Below are positions 26,718 through 35,816 of a DNA stretch of 64,000 bases, in pieces. A program made the translations under genes and the position numbers. Numbering within the stretch: position 1 is the first letter of the stretch; every line of letters begins with the position of its first letter. The notes beneath the pieces were generated by a model that worked only from the letters and a program-made list of their open reading frames with translations, was not told the origin of the DNA and made no database searches. Source of the DNA: Allorhodopirellula heiligendammensis (GTDB lineage Bacteria; Planctomycetota; Planctomycetia; Pirellulales; Pirellulaceae); contig NZ_SJPU01000001.1 of the NCBI RefSeq assembly GCF_007860105.1, forward strand, positions 2,189,594-2,253,593. Reading direction: 5' to 3'.

Positions 26718-27308
26718 CTACTCGGAATCGGTACCCATCGGTGTGTAAGTTCCACCCGCGGACGCTGCCGTGGCCTGAGCATCCATGTCTTTGACCGGGC
26801 TGCCTACGTCTTCTGTAAACTTATTCTCACCCGTCGCAGATACCTCAACGCTCAAAGTGGTGGTCCCGGCTGCACGGAATTCCTTTGACACGACTTTATA
26901 CATTTCAAACTTACCGGTTTTAAGTGCTCGATCATATTCATTGATCTGATCACGAGTGGCACCTTGCCCTGGGTGCTTGGGCATGGGATCACCTTCGGTG
27001 ACAGTTTTATTGACGATGACCTTGTAGGTTCCTGCCGGTGCGCCCGCGTATTTAGTCGATGTCAACATTTCCGCAGTACCCTGTTCGTCGGTCATCCCGC
27101 CTACAGGCCACCGTGCAAGCGTTGAATCTTCTGGGAACAGGACTACTGTCGCGTCAGCGAGTGGAGTTCCTCCCTGAGTGATGGTGACGTATGTAGGATA
27201 GGTTTCTGGCATCCCTTCGGGTCGAGACTCCCCGCAACCCACCATCGCGAGCATGGTGGTCAACGTTATACAAGTCATCCCCGTCAGGCTTACGTTCATC
27301 GATGTCAT
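26718..27308 (-). CDS. predicted lipoprotein with Ig-like/carboxypeptidase-regulatory-like domain
   Basis: 196 residues. The signal ends LAMVGC (Cys25), a plausible lipobox, and an inner start at Met4 is possible. The mature part begins with a beta-rich domain YVTITQGGTPLADATVVLFPED then GMTDEQGTAEML and GAPAGTYKVIVNK. This is the pattern of the small carboxypeptidase-regulatory-like lipoproteins that accompany DUF1559 genes in planctomycetes. The tail is low complexity. It converges with DUF1559 gene 2 across 523 bp. Function unknown; a cell-surface structural role is inferred. Confidence 0.75.
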   Translation of the reverse strand: MTSMNVSLTGMTCITLTTMLAMVGCGESRPEGMPETYPTYVTITQGGTPLADATVVLFPEDSTLARWPVGGMTDEQGTAEMLTSTKYAGAPAGTYKVIVNKTVTEGDPMPKHPGQGATRDQINEYDRALKTGKFEMYKVVSKEFRAAGTTTLSVEVSATGENKFTEDVGSPVKDMDAQATAASAGGTYTPMGTDSE

Positions 27309-27602
27309 CTTTCGTGATCCCTAATGGTACGAGTTCTGAACAATGCGGGCGGACTTTGCCAAGGCACCTCACCTCAATCAGAGCCACCCACTGACGGACT
27401 GAATATAGCGGCTCAGATGAGCATAAAAATCGTATCGGCGCACTCAGGTCTCATCGCAACAACTTGAGACTCTTAATCACGCATTAAACGACATTAAGGT
27501 GGCGTGAACTCGCGTCCGATGTCATCGAGATTTTTGCTGGTCGCCCGTGGAGCGTGGGTTTGTGCGAGGATTGCCGGACACGGAAAGCAATCGGCAGTCA
27601 AC

Positions 27603-29357
27603 CTACATCAGAAGTTCGTCACGCAACCCAGCGAGGTAGGCATGCAGCGGGCGGGGAGCTCCCATGCTATCGATCACGCCTGTATGCGGCATGACATGGG
27701 GCAGCTGATCGGAGGCGCCGTCCCATACCACTGCGTGAACAATCTGCTTGGCGAGCAAGGTCTCAATCAGGGGCCGCGCGAAGTCGTACTGTTGGCGAGC
27801 CCACGCAGCCGCTTGGCCGTTCATCTCCGGGGCAAGAGACACAGGGGCGGTTTTGATCCGCGCCCCCGGATCCAAGCCGGGAGCTGCAGGGATTGAGAGC
27901 TGCACGAGCAGGGGCGCACTGAGTGTACCCCAGCGGTCAATCAGCTGCGCGAACTCCAGAGCAGTGCGCGGTTGCGTGTCTCCTTGCTCATACCCAAACC
28001 GGAAGTTCAATCCGATGCCAGCCAAACCCAAACCGCTGCGCAACAGAGCGTCGGCAAAATGAATTGGCGAAATTCCATCCGCGTGCCGCGCCAGGTATTC
28101 GCCACACGGTTGATCGATCGACATCACGACGGGGGTTTGCGGGTCGCAACGACGGATCGTTTGTAGAACGCCTATTGAAAACCGCATGACTTGCTCGTCA
28201 TCGAGTCCTAACGGGCCGCAAACATTCAAACCGGATGCCGCATTCCAGAGGTGCACACGGCCACGAAACTCATTGACCGTGGCTTCGACAAATTTAGTCA
28301 TCGCCGACATCAATTGGTCGAAATGGTTGTCCATCAACGCCAACCAGTCAGGCAGCATGCCGGCGCGATGATCGATCACAGGCCCGCCAATCACTCGCAT
28401 TCCAGTGCTGGCGCATTGATCGAGTATACGATTGGCTGACGCAAAATCAGGGGTGCCCGATGCATTCTCAATCTCACCCCAGCTAATGCGCACGGCGACG
28501 GCGTTGAAAGCCTGAGAGATCTCACTAAAAATTGTTTCCGGTCCATCGTCGAGCCCTGGCGATGCGTTGGCGGCAACGTTCGCAGCAGCTGAGCTTGCTG
28601 CGGCTGATGGGTCACGTCGCCCAGGTGAAGCTCGCGTTGAAGTTCGGTGCCGCGAGATCGTGACGTCACTGGGCAGCACGCCGGCTGCCATCATCGTGCT
28701 CAGACGAGGCTCACGCGTGCGGCGAAACGCCATCGACTGTGCAGCAAACAACTTACTTAATTCCGCGGCGGCCTGCTCAAGTAACGAAATCGCCTCGATG
28801 CCCGCCCGCGTTGATTGAATCTCGGCCTCACAATCGGCCAACGCTCGTCCGGTTCCGTGGGCATCAACCCCATGCTTTTGGCGAGGTTGCAGGGCATCGA
28901 GAAATCGCTCAGTTCCGGTCGCCAATAACTCGTCAAAACGGTCGCTCAATGACAGTCCGCCCCGCTGCCAAATGTCAGCTTGGGCGCGAACCCGATGGCA
29001 GCTCCCCCGCGCCAACTCCACAACCAAATTGTGCGGCGCATCGATACAGCGAAGTGAGCAGGTCGACAACACTCGAAATCCAATCCTGTCGATGGGACTG
29101 GTGATCAGTAGTTTGGCGGATGTGTCGACTCCCCGGGTCAAGGTAAGACGTCCACCTGCGCTTGCCGACGAGCGAAAGCCGGCTGGCAAATCACGCGCGG
29201 CGTCAACTGCGGCTACACCGGACGCCTCGGTCGGGTGGAATACATTGCGAGTCTGCCAAGGTACCCCTTCCATACCGCACAGATAGGCGTCTTCCCACCG
29301 GCTGGCGTGGAAGAAACCCGCTGCCGCGTCTGGGACATGGAAGTGCATCTGACCCAT
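27603..29357 (-). CDS. GH10-like protein with degenerate catalytic site
   Basis: 584 residues from the ATG at 29357; the frame is open upstream but that part is Arg-rich and unlike the family. Residues 1-240 form an unassigned beta-rich region, a Ser/Ala-rich linker spans 240-268, and residues 270-580 resemble a glycoside hydrolase family 10 (xylanase) barrel: FNAVAVRISWGEIENASG, LDQCASTGMRVIGGPV, LPDWL, EFRGRVHLWNAASGL and, near the end, GAPRPLHAYLAGLR. In active GH10 enzymes the WDxxNE motif supplies the acid/base Glu; here it reads WNAASG, and no obvious nucleophile Glu replaces ITELD. It may be a binding or inactive homologue. Confidence 0.65.
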   Translation of the reverse strand: MGQMHFHVPDAAAGFFHASRWEDAYLCGMEGVPWQTRNVFHPTEASGVAAVDAARDLPAGFRSSASAGGRLTLTRGVDTSAKLLITSPIDRIGFRVLSTCSLRCIDAPHNLVVELARGSCHRVRAQADIWQRGGLSLSDRFDELLATGTERFLDALQPRQKHGVDAHGTGRALADCEAEIQSTRAGIEAISLLEQAAAELSKLFAAQSMAFRRTREPRLSTMMAAGVLPSDVTISRHRTSTRASPGRRDPSAAASSAAANVAANASPGLDDGPETIFSEISQAFNAVAVRISWGEIENASGTPDFASANRILDQCASTGMRVIGGPVIDHRAGMLPDWLALMDNHFDQLMSAMTKFVEATVNEFRGRVHLWNAASGLNVCGPLGLDDEQVMRFSIGVLQTIRRCDPQTPVVMSIDQPCGEYLARHADGISPIHFADALLRSGLGLAGIGLNFRFGYEQGDTQPRTALEFAQLIDRWGTLSAPLLVQLSIPAAPGLDPGARIKTAPVSLAPEMNGQAAAWARQQYDFARPLIETLLAKQIVHAVVWDGASDQLPHVMPHTGVIDSMGAPRPLHAYLAGLRDELLM

Positions 29358-29533
29358 GGCTGTCAAATTTCTCGGTGCCGTGTGCATGAATGGAAAAAAT
29401 CGAAAGTGCCACCGCCGGTTCGGTCGGCAGCCCTCCATGGTAGTCGGTTCTGCGATGCATCGCGAGATAGGCCGATTTTTCCACATTCGGCACCTATCTG
29501 TTCAAACCCGATCGGCTGTGCGAAATTTGAGGG

Positions 29534-30475
29534 ATGAACATGCCATCTCAAGAAGTCTACCGGTTCGATTCCGCCGGATCGCTCCTCCAAACCAGCCTGC
29601 CCTTTCCTCGCCGGCAGGGAAAAGTGCGCGACGTCTACGACCTGGGCGATTGCCTGCTGATTGTCAGCACCGATCGCATTAGCGCATTCGACTATATCCT
29701 CCCTAGCGGTATTCCTGGCAAAGGTGAGCTACTGACGGCGATGAGCCGATTCTGGTTTGACGCCATTGATACCGGTGAAATAGGCGGTCGATTGGCTGAC
29801 GCGGGCACACCGCTGCAGCATCACCTGATTGGGACCGACGTTCCAAAACGTGTTGCAGATCGTGTAGACGCGGCACCGCTGAAGGACCGGATTATGGTCG
29901 TGCGGAAAGCGGAGGTGGTGCCGTTTGAATGTGTGGTGCGCGGCTACCTCGAAGGCAGCGGCTGGCTCGCCTATCAGAATAGTGGCGAGATCTGCGGCGT
30001 GGCACTCCCGGCAGGCCTGAGACAGTGTGAGAAACTCGCCTCGCCGATCTTCACCCCGGCGACCAAAGCCGAAGAGGGACACGACGAGAACGTTCCCATC
30101 GATGTCATGATCGAACAGCTTGGCGCCGACACGGCCGAGCAACTTCGTAAGATGAGCCTTGTCATTTACGAGGACGCAGCCCGCATCGCGGCTCGCAAAG
30201 GTGTCTTGATTGCCGACACGAAATTTGAGTTTGGACGCTGCGCAGGAGATCTGATGCTGATCGACGAAGTCCTGACTCCAGATAGTTCACGCTTTTGGGC
30301 AGCAGACGAATACGAACCTGGCCGAGCTCAACGCTCCTTTGACAAGCAGTTCGTCCGCGAGTGGCTGCAGGCATCCGATTGGGATCGGAACAGCCCACCG
30401 CCACCGCTTCCCCAGGACATCGTCGAGAAGACTGCGAATCGGTACCGCGAAGGCGCCGATCGCTTGCGAGCCTAG
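29534..30475 (+). CDS. purC: phosphoribosylaminoimidazole-succinocarboxamide synthase
   Basis: 313-residue SAICAR synthetase, which joins CAIR and aspartate using ATP in purine synthesis. Family marks are [77 protein letters not shown] and [12 protein letters not shown]. Length fits the longer SAICAR synthetases of eukaryote-like type. Start ATG at 29534 follows [11 protein letters not shown]; an internal Met at residue 3 is possible. It is divergent from the GH10-like gene with a 176-bp gap and appears to stand alone. Confidence 0.97.
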   Translation: MNMPSQEVYRFDSAGSLLQTSLPFPRRQGKVRDVYDLGDCLLIVSTDRISAFDYILPSGIPGKGELLTAMSRFWFDAIDTGEIGGRLADAGTPLQHHLIGTDVPKRVADRVDAAPLKDRIMVVRKAEVVPFECVVRGYLEGSGWLAYQNSGEICGVALPAGLRQCEKLASPIFTPATKAEEGHDENVPIDVMIEQLGADTAEQLRKMSLVIYEDAARIAARKGVLIADTKFEFGRCAGDLMLIDEVLTPDSSRFWAADEYEPGRAQRSFDKQFVREWLQASDWDRNSPPPPLPQDIVEKTANRYREGADRLRA

Positions 30476-30527
30476 CATCGCCGTTGTGTGGATTGCGATC
30501 AGCCAACTGCCGCGTTTCCTGAGTGCC

Positions 30528-30565
30528 GCCCAGTAAAATGATGGCTGCCCAGTAAAATGATGGCT
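30528..30565. repeat. 19-base exact tandem duplication
   Basis: GCCCAGTAAAATGATGGCT occurs at 30528-30546 and again at 30547-30565. It lies just after purC and is best explained as a recent slippage or duplication event. Confidence 0.9.
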
Positions 30566-30708
30566 GCGCAGTTGGATTCGGGAATCGCCAAAGCCCGTGA
30601 CGGTGACGAACTCGTATCGCTAAACGCATCGCATTTCCATCAAAGATTGATGCGTTCGGTCCGTACGGGCAGCTGACCTTCTGATTGATCGTACACAGAC
30701 GATGGGTC

Positions 30709-30724
30709 TGGCACAAAAATTGCG
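30709..30724 (+). promoter_or_regulatory. sigma-54-type -24/-12 promoter
   Basis: TGGCAC (30709-30714), five bases, then TTGCG (30720-30724). The GG (30710-30711) and GC (30722-30723) doublets are ten bases apart, as RpoN requires, and the sequence is a near-perfect match to the TGGCAC-N5-TTGC consensus. The start would fall near 30735, about 40 bases before the ATG of the Gly/Tyr-rich secreted protein. Confidence 0.6.
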
Positions 30725-30775
30725 TTCCAAGACAAGTATCCTTTTCCAGTTCACAACCATTTGGAGAAACAGGTC

Positions 30776-31159
30776 ATGGTTCGCACATTGATATTTACTG
30801 CCGCGATCGCACTGGGCACTGCCACCGTTGCGGAGCAAGCCCAGGCATTTCATGGGCATGGCCGCCACTGCCGCAGCGGTTACGGATATAGCGTGCCGGT
30901 GACTGCGTATTACGCGCCCGCTGGCTACCGCCGCGCCAACGCAGTGTATTCTGCAGGTTACGGGGGGTATAGTTACGGTGGGTACGGCTATCGAGGAGCC
31001 GGATACGGATACCCAGGCTCCGGGTACACCTACCGCAGTTTTGAGGCGAATCCTTACGGCTATTCGCGATATCCTGGGGGAGGAATCTCGGTGGGTATCG
31101 GGTCCGGCTATGGTGGCTACGGCGGTTACGGTTATCCCGGCTATGGGTACGGATGGTAG
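30776..31159 (+). CDS. small secreted Gly/Tyr-rich protein
   Basis: 127 residues. A signal peptide (MVRTLIFTAAIALGTATVAEQAQA) is followed by HGHGRHCRSG and then a low-complexity body of Gly-Tyr repeats such as SAGYGGYSYGGYGYRGAGYG. No domain is recognised. The composition suits a secreted structural or adhesive protein, or a cell-envelope component. ATG 30776 is chosen because it opens the signal peptide and has GGAG upstream. It has its own sigma-54-type promoter, so it is probably expressed under special conditions. A near-perfect palindromic hairpin lies 50 bases after the stop. Confidence 0.75.
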   Translation: MVRTLIFTAAIALGTATVAEQAQAFHGHGRHCRSGYGYSVPVTAYYAPAGYRRANAVYSAGYGGYSYGGYGYRGAGYGYPGSGYTYRSFEANPYGYSRYPGGGISVGIGSGYGGYGGYGYPGYGYGW

Positions 31160-31209
31160 TCGCCTCGCGGCAGCGGCGGTTGCGCTTCGAAATTGCGATT
31201 GACCGGTTT

Positions 31210-31232
31210 CAGCCCGCTCACGTGACGGGCTG
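31210..31232. terminator. palindromic hairpin after the Gly/Tyr-rich gene
   Basis: CAGCCCG (31210-31216) pairs with CGGGCTG (31226-31232), and the loop holds the palindrome TCACGTGA. No T-tract follows on either strand. It is likely a transcript 3' end. Confidence 0.45.
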
Positions 31233-31268
31233 GTGCGGGGCGTAGGCGATCAAGCATTAGATCGTACA

Positions 31269-32297
31269 ATGGCGATGCCCCGCCCGCTCTCCGCTCCCAA
31301 GACTCTGAACATGGCATCTCAAAGTGTGATCAACTCAGCGGCATACCACAACGGTATCCGGGTCGCTGACGTGCCGCTTGCAGATTTGGGGGATGCCTGG
31401 AACCACTCCGATCGATTCATTTGGGTGGGACTGTACGAGCCGAGTGAACAGGTACTGTCGTTCATCCAGCAGGCTTTCGGTCTTCACGATCTGGCGATCG
31501 AAGACGCCCACAACGCCCATCAACGTCCCAAGCTCGAAGTCTATGACGACTCGATGTTCGTTGTGATGCGGACGGCGAAGCTGTCCGCCGGTGGGGATCG
31601 GCGAATCGAATTCGGCGAAACACACATGTTTCTCGGCCCGAGATACGTGATCACCGTGCGACACGGCTCGCTGCAATCGCATGTGGGCGTCCGTGCAAGA
31701 TGCGAATCAACGCCGAATTTGCTCGCCAAAGGTGAAGGGTTTGTTGCCCACGCCGTGATGGACTTCGTGGTGGACCAGTACTTTCCGATTATCGATGCGC
31801 TAGAGGCGGAATTGGATGAATTGGAGGTGCATATCTTCAGCGGCGTGTCCGAACGCAGCGTCACTGCCCGTATCTATCACCTCCGTCGTGACCTGCTCGC
31901 GATTATGCAAGCGGTCTCGCCGCTCATCGATGTGTCCTCGCGCCTTGCGCGCACGAACTCGCATCTGATTTCTGCTGATGCCCGCCCCTACTTCCAAGAC
32001 ATCCACGATCATGTTGTCTGCATCGCAGGCCTCGTCGACAGTCTACAGCAACTATCGCAAACGGCCCTGGAGAGTAACTTAGCGCTGATCTCAGTATCCC
32101 AAAATGATGACACCAAGCGTCTGGCCGCGTGGGCGGCCATTTTGGCGGTGCCGACGTTGGTTGCGGGCCTCTACGGCATGAATTTCAAGTACATGCCTGA
32201 GACCGGGTGGGTATGGGGCTATCCCGCCTCACTGGCGATGATGGGGCTCCTGTGCGTTGCCTTGTACATGCGTTTTCGCAGTGTTGATTGGCTGTAG
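31269..32297 (+). CDS. corA: CorA-type magnesium/cobalt transporter
   Basis: 342-residue inner-membrane channel protein for divalent cations. The long cytoplasmic N-terminal domain (to about residue 270) contains the helical stretch FFPIIDALEAELDELE-like and RRDLLAIMQAVSPL. It is followed by the first membrane helix with the pore signature LYGMNF, a short acidic loop (PETGW), and the second helix. Basic FRSVDWL ends the protein. ATG 31269 is used; a GTG at 31233 and an ATG at 31311 are alternatives. It stands alone between the Gly/Tyr-rich gene and the MoxR operon. Confidence 0.92.
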   Translation: MAMPRPLSAPKTLNMASQSVINSAAYHNGIRVADVPLADLGDAWNHSDRFIWVGLYEPSEQVLSFIQQAFGLHDLAIEDAHNAHQRPKLEVYDDSMFVVMRTAKLSAGGDRRIEFGETHMFLGPRYVITVRHGSLQSHVGVRARCESTPNLLAKGEGFVAHAVMDFVVDQYFPIIDALEAELDELEVHIFSGVSERSVTARIYHLRRDLLAIMQAVSPLIDVSSRLARTNSHLISADARPYFQDIHDHVVCIAGLVDSLQQLSQTALESNLALISVSQNDDTKRLAAWAAILAVPTLVAGLYGMNFKYMPETGWVWGYPASLAMMGLLCVALYMRFRSVDWL

Positions 32298-32686
32298 GCA
32301 AGCCGCGACATGATCGATCTGCCTGAGCATGGACGCATCGAATTTCGGGGCTGGCTACTTCGCGAAAGCGTGATGGGGTCATACTCCCGCCGCGTCCCTG
32401 TCCAACGAGTCGCTCGCAACGCTCTTAACCCCGGGCGGTGAATCTCCAGCGCGGAGCCCGCTGTCGCCCAAGGTGGGTCATATTTCCCCAGTCCGGAATT
32501 CTGCCCCGTTGTCTTCGCGGCGAAAACGCTAAATACTGCGTGTTTTACGGTGTTTTTGAGATTTTTGAAGCTTTGGCACAGTCCATGCTAAAACAGTCCA
32601 CGTAAAGGTCGTAAGGTCGATTCGCGACCCTCAATATCTCGCGACCCAACCGCTAAACCCATCCGATCATCTTCTTAGGTACTGCC
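32298..32686. other. leader region of the MoxR/Bat operon
   Basis: 389 bp without a supported gene. The last 110 bp contain a T-rich stretch (about 32541-32570) and the sigma-54-like element at 32574-32590. Confidence 0.5.
32574..32590 (+). promoter_or_regulatory. candidate sigma-54 promoter of the MoxR/Bat operon
   Basis: TGGCAC (32574-32579), five bases, then ATGCTA (32585-32590). The GG and GC doublets are ten bases apart as RpoN requires; the -12 element deviates from TTGC by one base. It lies 97 bases before the moxR ATG. Confidence 0.45.
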
Positions 32687-33694
32687 ATGCTCGAACAGCC
32701 CACGACTCGCGAACGCATCACGGAACTCACCCACGAGATTGGCAAGCGAAACGTCCCTTTTCAGAGAATCGTCGAGCAGGTTAACCATGTTCTCGTGGGA
32801 CAGGAGCGACTCATTCACCGCATGTTGATCGGGTTGCTCGCCAATGGTCACCTGTTGATCGAAGGGGTCCCGGGACTGGCCAAGACGACCGCGGTGTCGA
32901 GTCTTGCCAAAGCGATCAACACTGGCTTCCAGCGTTTGCAGTTCACTCCGGATCTGCTGCCAGCTGATTTGATCGGCACGCAGGTATATCGGCCGCAAGA
33001 CCAAACCTTCGTCGTCCAGAAAGGGCCAATCTTCTCGAATTTGATCCTGGCTGACGAGATTAACCGTGCTCCGGCGAAGGTGCAAAGTGCGCTTCTAGAA
33101 GCGATGCAAGAACGCCAAGTCACGATCGGATCGGAGACGTTTCCGTTAGACAATCCGTTCTTGGTCATGGCAACGCAGAACCCAGTAGAGCAGGAGGGAA
33201 CGTATCAATTGCCTGAAGCGCAGACCGACCGGTTTATGCTTAAAGTGATCGTGGACTACCCTAACCGCGACGAGGAAATCCTGATCCTGCAGCGGATGAG
33301 TAAAACGTCGACGAAATTCGATGTCAATGCGATCACCTCCCCTGCGGAGATCTTGGCAGCTCGCGAACTGGTCGACGAGATTTATGTTGACTCCAAAGTG
33401 CAGAACTACATTGTCGATCTGGTGATGGCGACCCGCACACCTGAAGCATACGGTTTAGAACTAAGCGATTTGATTCAGTTCGGTGGTTCTCCCCGAGCGA
33501 CGATCAATTTGGCGCTGGCAGCCAAGGCCAACGCGTTTCTAGCGGGGCGAGGCTATGTTACTCCCGCAGACGTCAAAGAGATCGCGTTGGACGTCCTGCG
33601 GCACCGCGTGATGGTAACGTACGAGGCTGAGGCGGAAGAACGGACAAGCGATTCGATTGTTGCGGAGATTCTCAATCACGTGGCAACCCCTTAG
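32687..33694 (+). CDS. MoxR-family AAA+ ATPase
   Basis: 335-residue AAA+ protein of the MoxR type, chaperone-like ATPases that assemble or activate partner proteins containing VWA domains. Walker A is EGVPGLAKTT (residues 59-68), Walker B LILADEINRAP, and sensor 1 is MATQNPVEQEGTYQLPEAQTD. The C-terminal lid ends with the winged part RHRVMVTYEAEAE. It is first in a run of plus-strand genes (DUF58, VWA, VWA, TPR, BatD) that match the Bat operon layout. A gap of 233 bp to the DUF58 gene is larger than the others. Confidence 0.93.
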   Translation: MLEQPTTRERITELTHEIGKRNVPFQRIVEQVNHVLVGQERLIHRMLIGLLANGHLLIEGVPGLAKTTAVSSLAKAINTGFQRLQFTPDLLPADLIGTQVYRPQDQTFVVQKGPIFSNLILADEINRAPAKVQSALLEAMQERQVTIGSETFPLDNPFLVMATQNPVEQEGTYQLPEAQTDRFMLKVIVDYPNRDEEILILQRMSKTSTKFDVNAITSPAEILAARELVDEIYVDSKVQNYIVDLVMATRTPEAYGLELSDLIQFGGSPRATINLALAAKANAFLAGRGYVTPADVKEIALDVLRHRVMVTYEAEAEERTSDSIVAEILNHVATP

Positions 33695-33927
33695 TGCACC
33701 ACGTGCACGATCTGAGTTGCCCGACTGAGTGAGTTTCTTGCTGTCCATGCCGAGCAGTGACGCCGCGCTGGCTACTGATGGATTCTCTGCTCACAACGGT
33801 GACGTCGGGGAGGTTTTCCCGGGGGTGCCGCCACCACCTGATGGTTCACGAAGTCAAAGCTCGCCATGCTCGGCGATTGCTTTGATTGATTAAAAATAGT
33901 CCGCTGCACGCCAAACACAGGCCTATC

Positions 33928-34803
33928 ATGATTCCACGCGAGATTCTACAGAAAATACGCCGGATCCAAATTCGCACCTCCCACCAAGTCGATGAGTTGT
34001 TGGCGGGCAATTGGCATTCGGCATTCAAGGGACGCGGAGTCGAGTTTGAGGAAGTGCGTCCCTACCAAATCGGTGATGACGTTCGTGCCATCGACTGGAA
34101 CGTGACGGCGCGCAGCGACCAGCCCTTCGTCAAGCTTTTTCGCGAAGAGCGTGAGCTCGCCGTCCAGTTGCTCGTTGATCTCAGCGGCTCGCAGAAATTG
34201 GGGACGACCACCCAGACCAAACGCGAACTGGTAGCGGAACTCGGCGCCCTGTTATCGATGTCCGCGATCAAGAACAACGACAAGGTTGGTTTGACTTTGT
34301 TCTCCGATGGGATTGAGAAGAGCATCCCCGCGCGGAAAGGGTCGCGACATGTCCTCCGCCTCATCCGCGAACTGCTGTACTGCCAACCGATGGGCGTCGG
34401 AACGGACATTCGCTTTGCACTCGAGCATCTCAATCGGGTTTGCAAGCGACGTACTGTCGTGTTTCTGATCAGCGATTTTCAGGACACTCAGTACGAGCGC
34501 GCACTCAAAGTCGCCGCGCGGAAACATGACATTATCCCGGTCGTGATCACAGATCCACGCGAGCACGAAATGCCCAACGTAGGACTGGTTCGATTGCAAG
34601 ACGAAGAGACGGGGGAGGCTATCACCCTCGACACCGCCAGTTCTCAAAACCGAGATCACTTCGCGAATCTTTATCGTAGGGAGTGTGACACTCGCGACCA
34701 CCTATTTCGACGCTTGCGGCTGATGCCGATCCATCTTGAAACAGGCTCGGATATCGTCGAACCATTACATAAGTACTTTCATCTACGAGAGACTCGAGCA
34801 TGA
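33928..34803 (+). CDS. DUF58 protein of the Bat operon
   Basis: 291 residues with the DUF58 signature GRGVEFEEVRPYQIGDDVRAIDWNVTA near residues 38-64, and a VWA-like fold with an intact metal site DLSGS in LLVDLSGSQKLG. DUF58 proteins are usually encoded next to MoxR and thought to be their partners at the membrane. ATG 33928 (MIPREILQKIR) is preferred to an in-frame start at 33886. The stop overlaps the next gene by 4 bp, giving translational coupling. Confidence 0.9.
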   Translation: MIPREILQKIRRIQIRTSHQVDELLAGNWHSAFKGRGVEFEEVRPYQIGDDVRAIDWNVTARSDQPFVKLFREERELAVQLLVDLSGSQKLGTTTQTKRELVAELGALLSMSAIKNNDKVGLTLFSDGIEKSIPARKGSRHVLRLIRELLYCQPMGVGTDIRFALEHLNRVCKRRTVVFLISDFQDTQYERALKVAARKHDIIPVVITDPREHEMPNVGLVRLQDEETGEAITLDTASSQNRDHFANLYRRECDTRDHLFRRLRLMPIHLETGSDIVEPLHKYFHLRETRA

Positions 34804-35801
34804 TTTTACGTCGTGACCATGAACGTCAACGGCTGTCGCTATCCGTTCATACATTGAGACACTGGGTGGCCTGCGTCGCAGCCGGTTGGCTAGTGATGTG
34901 GCTGCTGATGACGGTCGATGTCGCTGACGCCGCCACTCCCGAGATTACCACTCAGGCATCGACGACGACCGTGCGCGTGGCCCAACCATTTACGGTGCGG
35001 TGGACGGTCGTTGCCCCAACAGGGTCAAAGGTGATGTTTCCCAAACGCGGCCTGCAGCTTGGTGACTTCGAAGTTCTCGGCGTGTCGGATCAATTCGATG
35101 TTCCTCAGGCAGGCACCAACGCCACTAGAACCTGGACGCGACAAATGACTCTCGAGACGATTCAAACCGGCGATCTGGTGATCCCGGACCTCGAAATTCG
35201 CATCCAAAGTGCGCGCGGTAGTGACACTGCGGAATCCACTGCACTACGCACCCAATCGCTCACGATCCACGTCGCTAGTGTGCTCGAAGATCGCGCCGAC
35301 CCCACTCAATTTCATGATATCCAACCGGTGGTTGACGTCGATATTCCCACGGAGCCTGCTAGGAACCACCTTGCTTGGGCGCTCGGAGGTACCGTCGGTG
35401 TGGCGGTGCTCGCAATCGCGAGCGTGATCGTCGTTCGTAAACGTAACAGCATGACACCCCAGACGTGGGCGCTGGGCGAACTCGCCGAGCTGCAACTCGC
35501 TACCCGCACCGGAGAAGCAGGTGCCGATGAGGCGACCCTGCGATTGTCCGGCATCCTTCACGATTTCTTGCTGCTGCAGCTCGACATGGATGAGGGGGGA
35601 CGCACCACTCATGAACTGCTCGATACGGTCAGTGATAAACATACCGTTGCACGCGAGATCATCGATCGAATCGGCGTGCTCATCAAGCTTGCCGACGACG
35701 CAAAATTTGCTGGACAGCACCTCACTCAAAGCGAGCTCGCCGCAGCGATCGACGAATCTCGAGAAATCATCCAAGCCATCGCATCCTCGCAGCAGAGTTA
35801 G
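34800..35801 (+). CDS. BatD-like single-pass membrane protein
   Basis: 333 residues. A signal or anchor helix (WVACVAAGWLVMWLLMTVDVADA) is followed by an Ig-like beta domain (about 45-170; PFTVRWTVVAPTGSKV) that recalls BatD. A second membrane helix (AWALGGTVGVAVLAIASVIVV, about 195-217) leads to a cytoplasmic helical domain of 110 residues. It takes the place of the small DUF4381 gene often found between DUF58 and VWA genes in proteobacteria. It overlaps the DUF58 gene by four bases and is followed 15 bp later by the first VWA gene. Confidence 0.75.
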   Translation: MILRRDHERQRLSLSVHTLRHWVACVAAGWLVMWLLMTVDVADAATPEITTQASTTTVRVAQPFTVRWTVVAPTGSKVMFPKRGLQLGDFEVLGVSDQFDVPQAGTNATRTWTRQMTLETIQTGDLVIPDLEIRIQSARGSDTAESTALRTQSLTIHVASVLEDRADPTQFHDIQPVVDVDIPTEPARNHLAWALGGTVGVAVLAIASVIVVRKRNSMTPQTWALGELAELQLATRTGEAGADEATLRLSGILHDFLLLQLDMDEGGRTTHELLDTVSDKHTVAREIIDRIGVLIKLADDAKFAGQHLTQSELAAAIDESREIIQAIASSQQS

Positions 35802-35816
35802 GAGATTAGCAAGCTG

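Larger units (their letters stand above)
30476..30775. other. leader region of the Gly/Tyr-rich gene with a tandem duplication
   Basis: 300 bp holding a 19-base exact tandem duplication (30528-30565), a sigma-54-type promoter (30709-30724) and a GGAG (30763-30766) nine bases before the ATG of the next gene. No gene was recognised. Confidence 0.6.
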
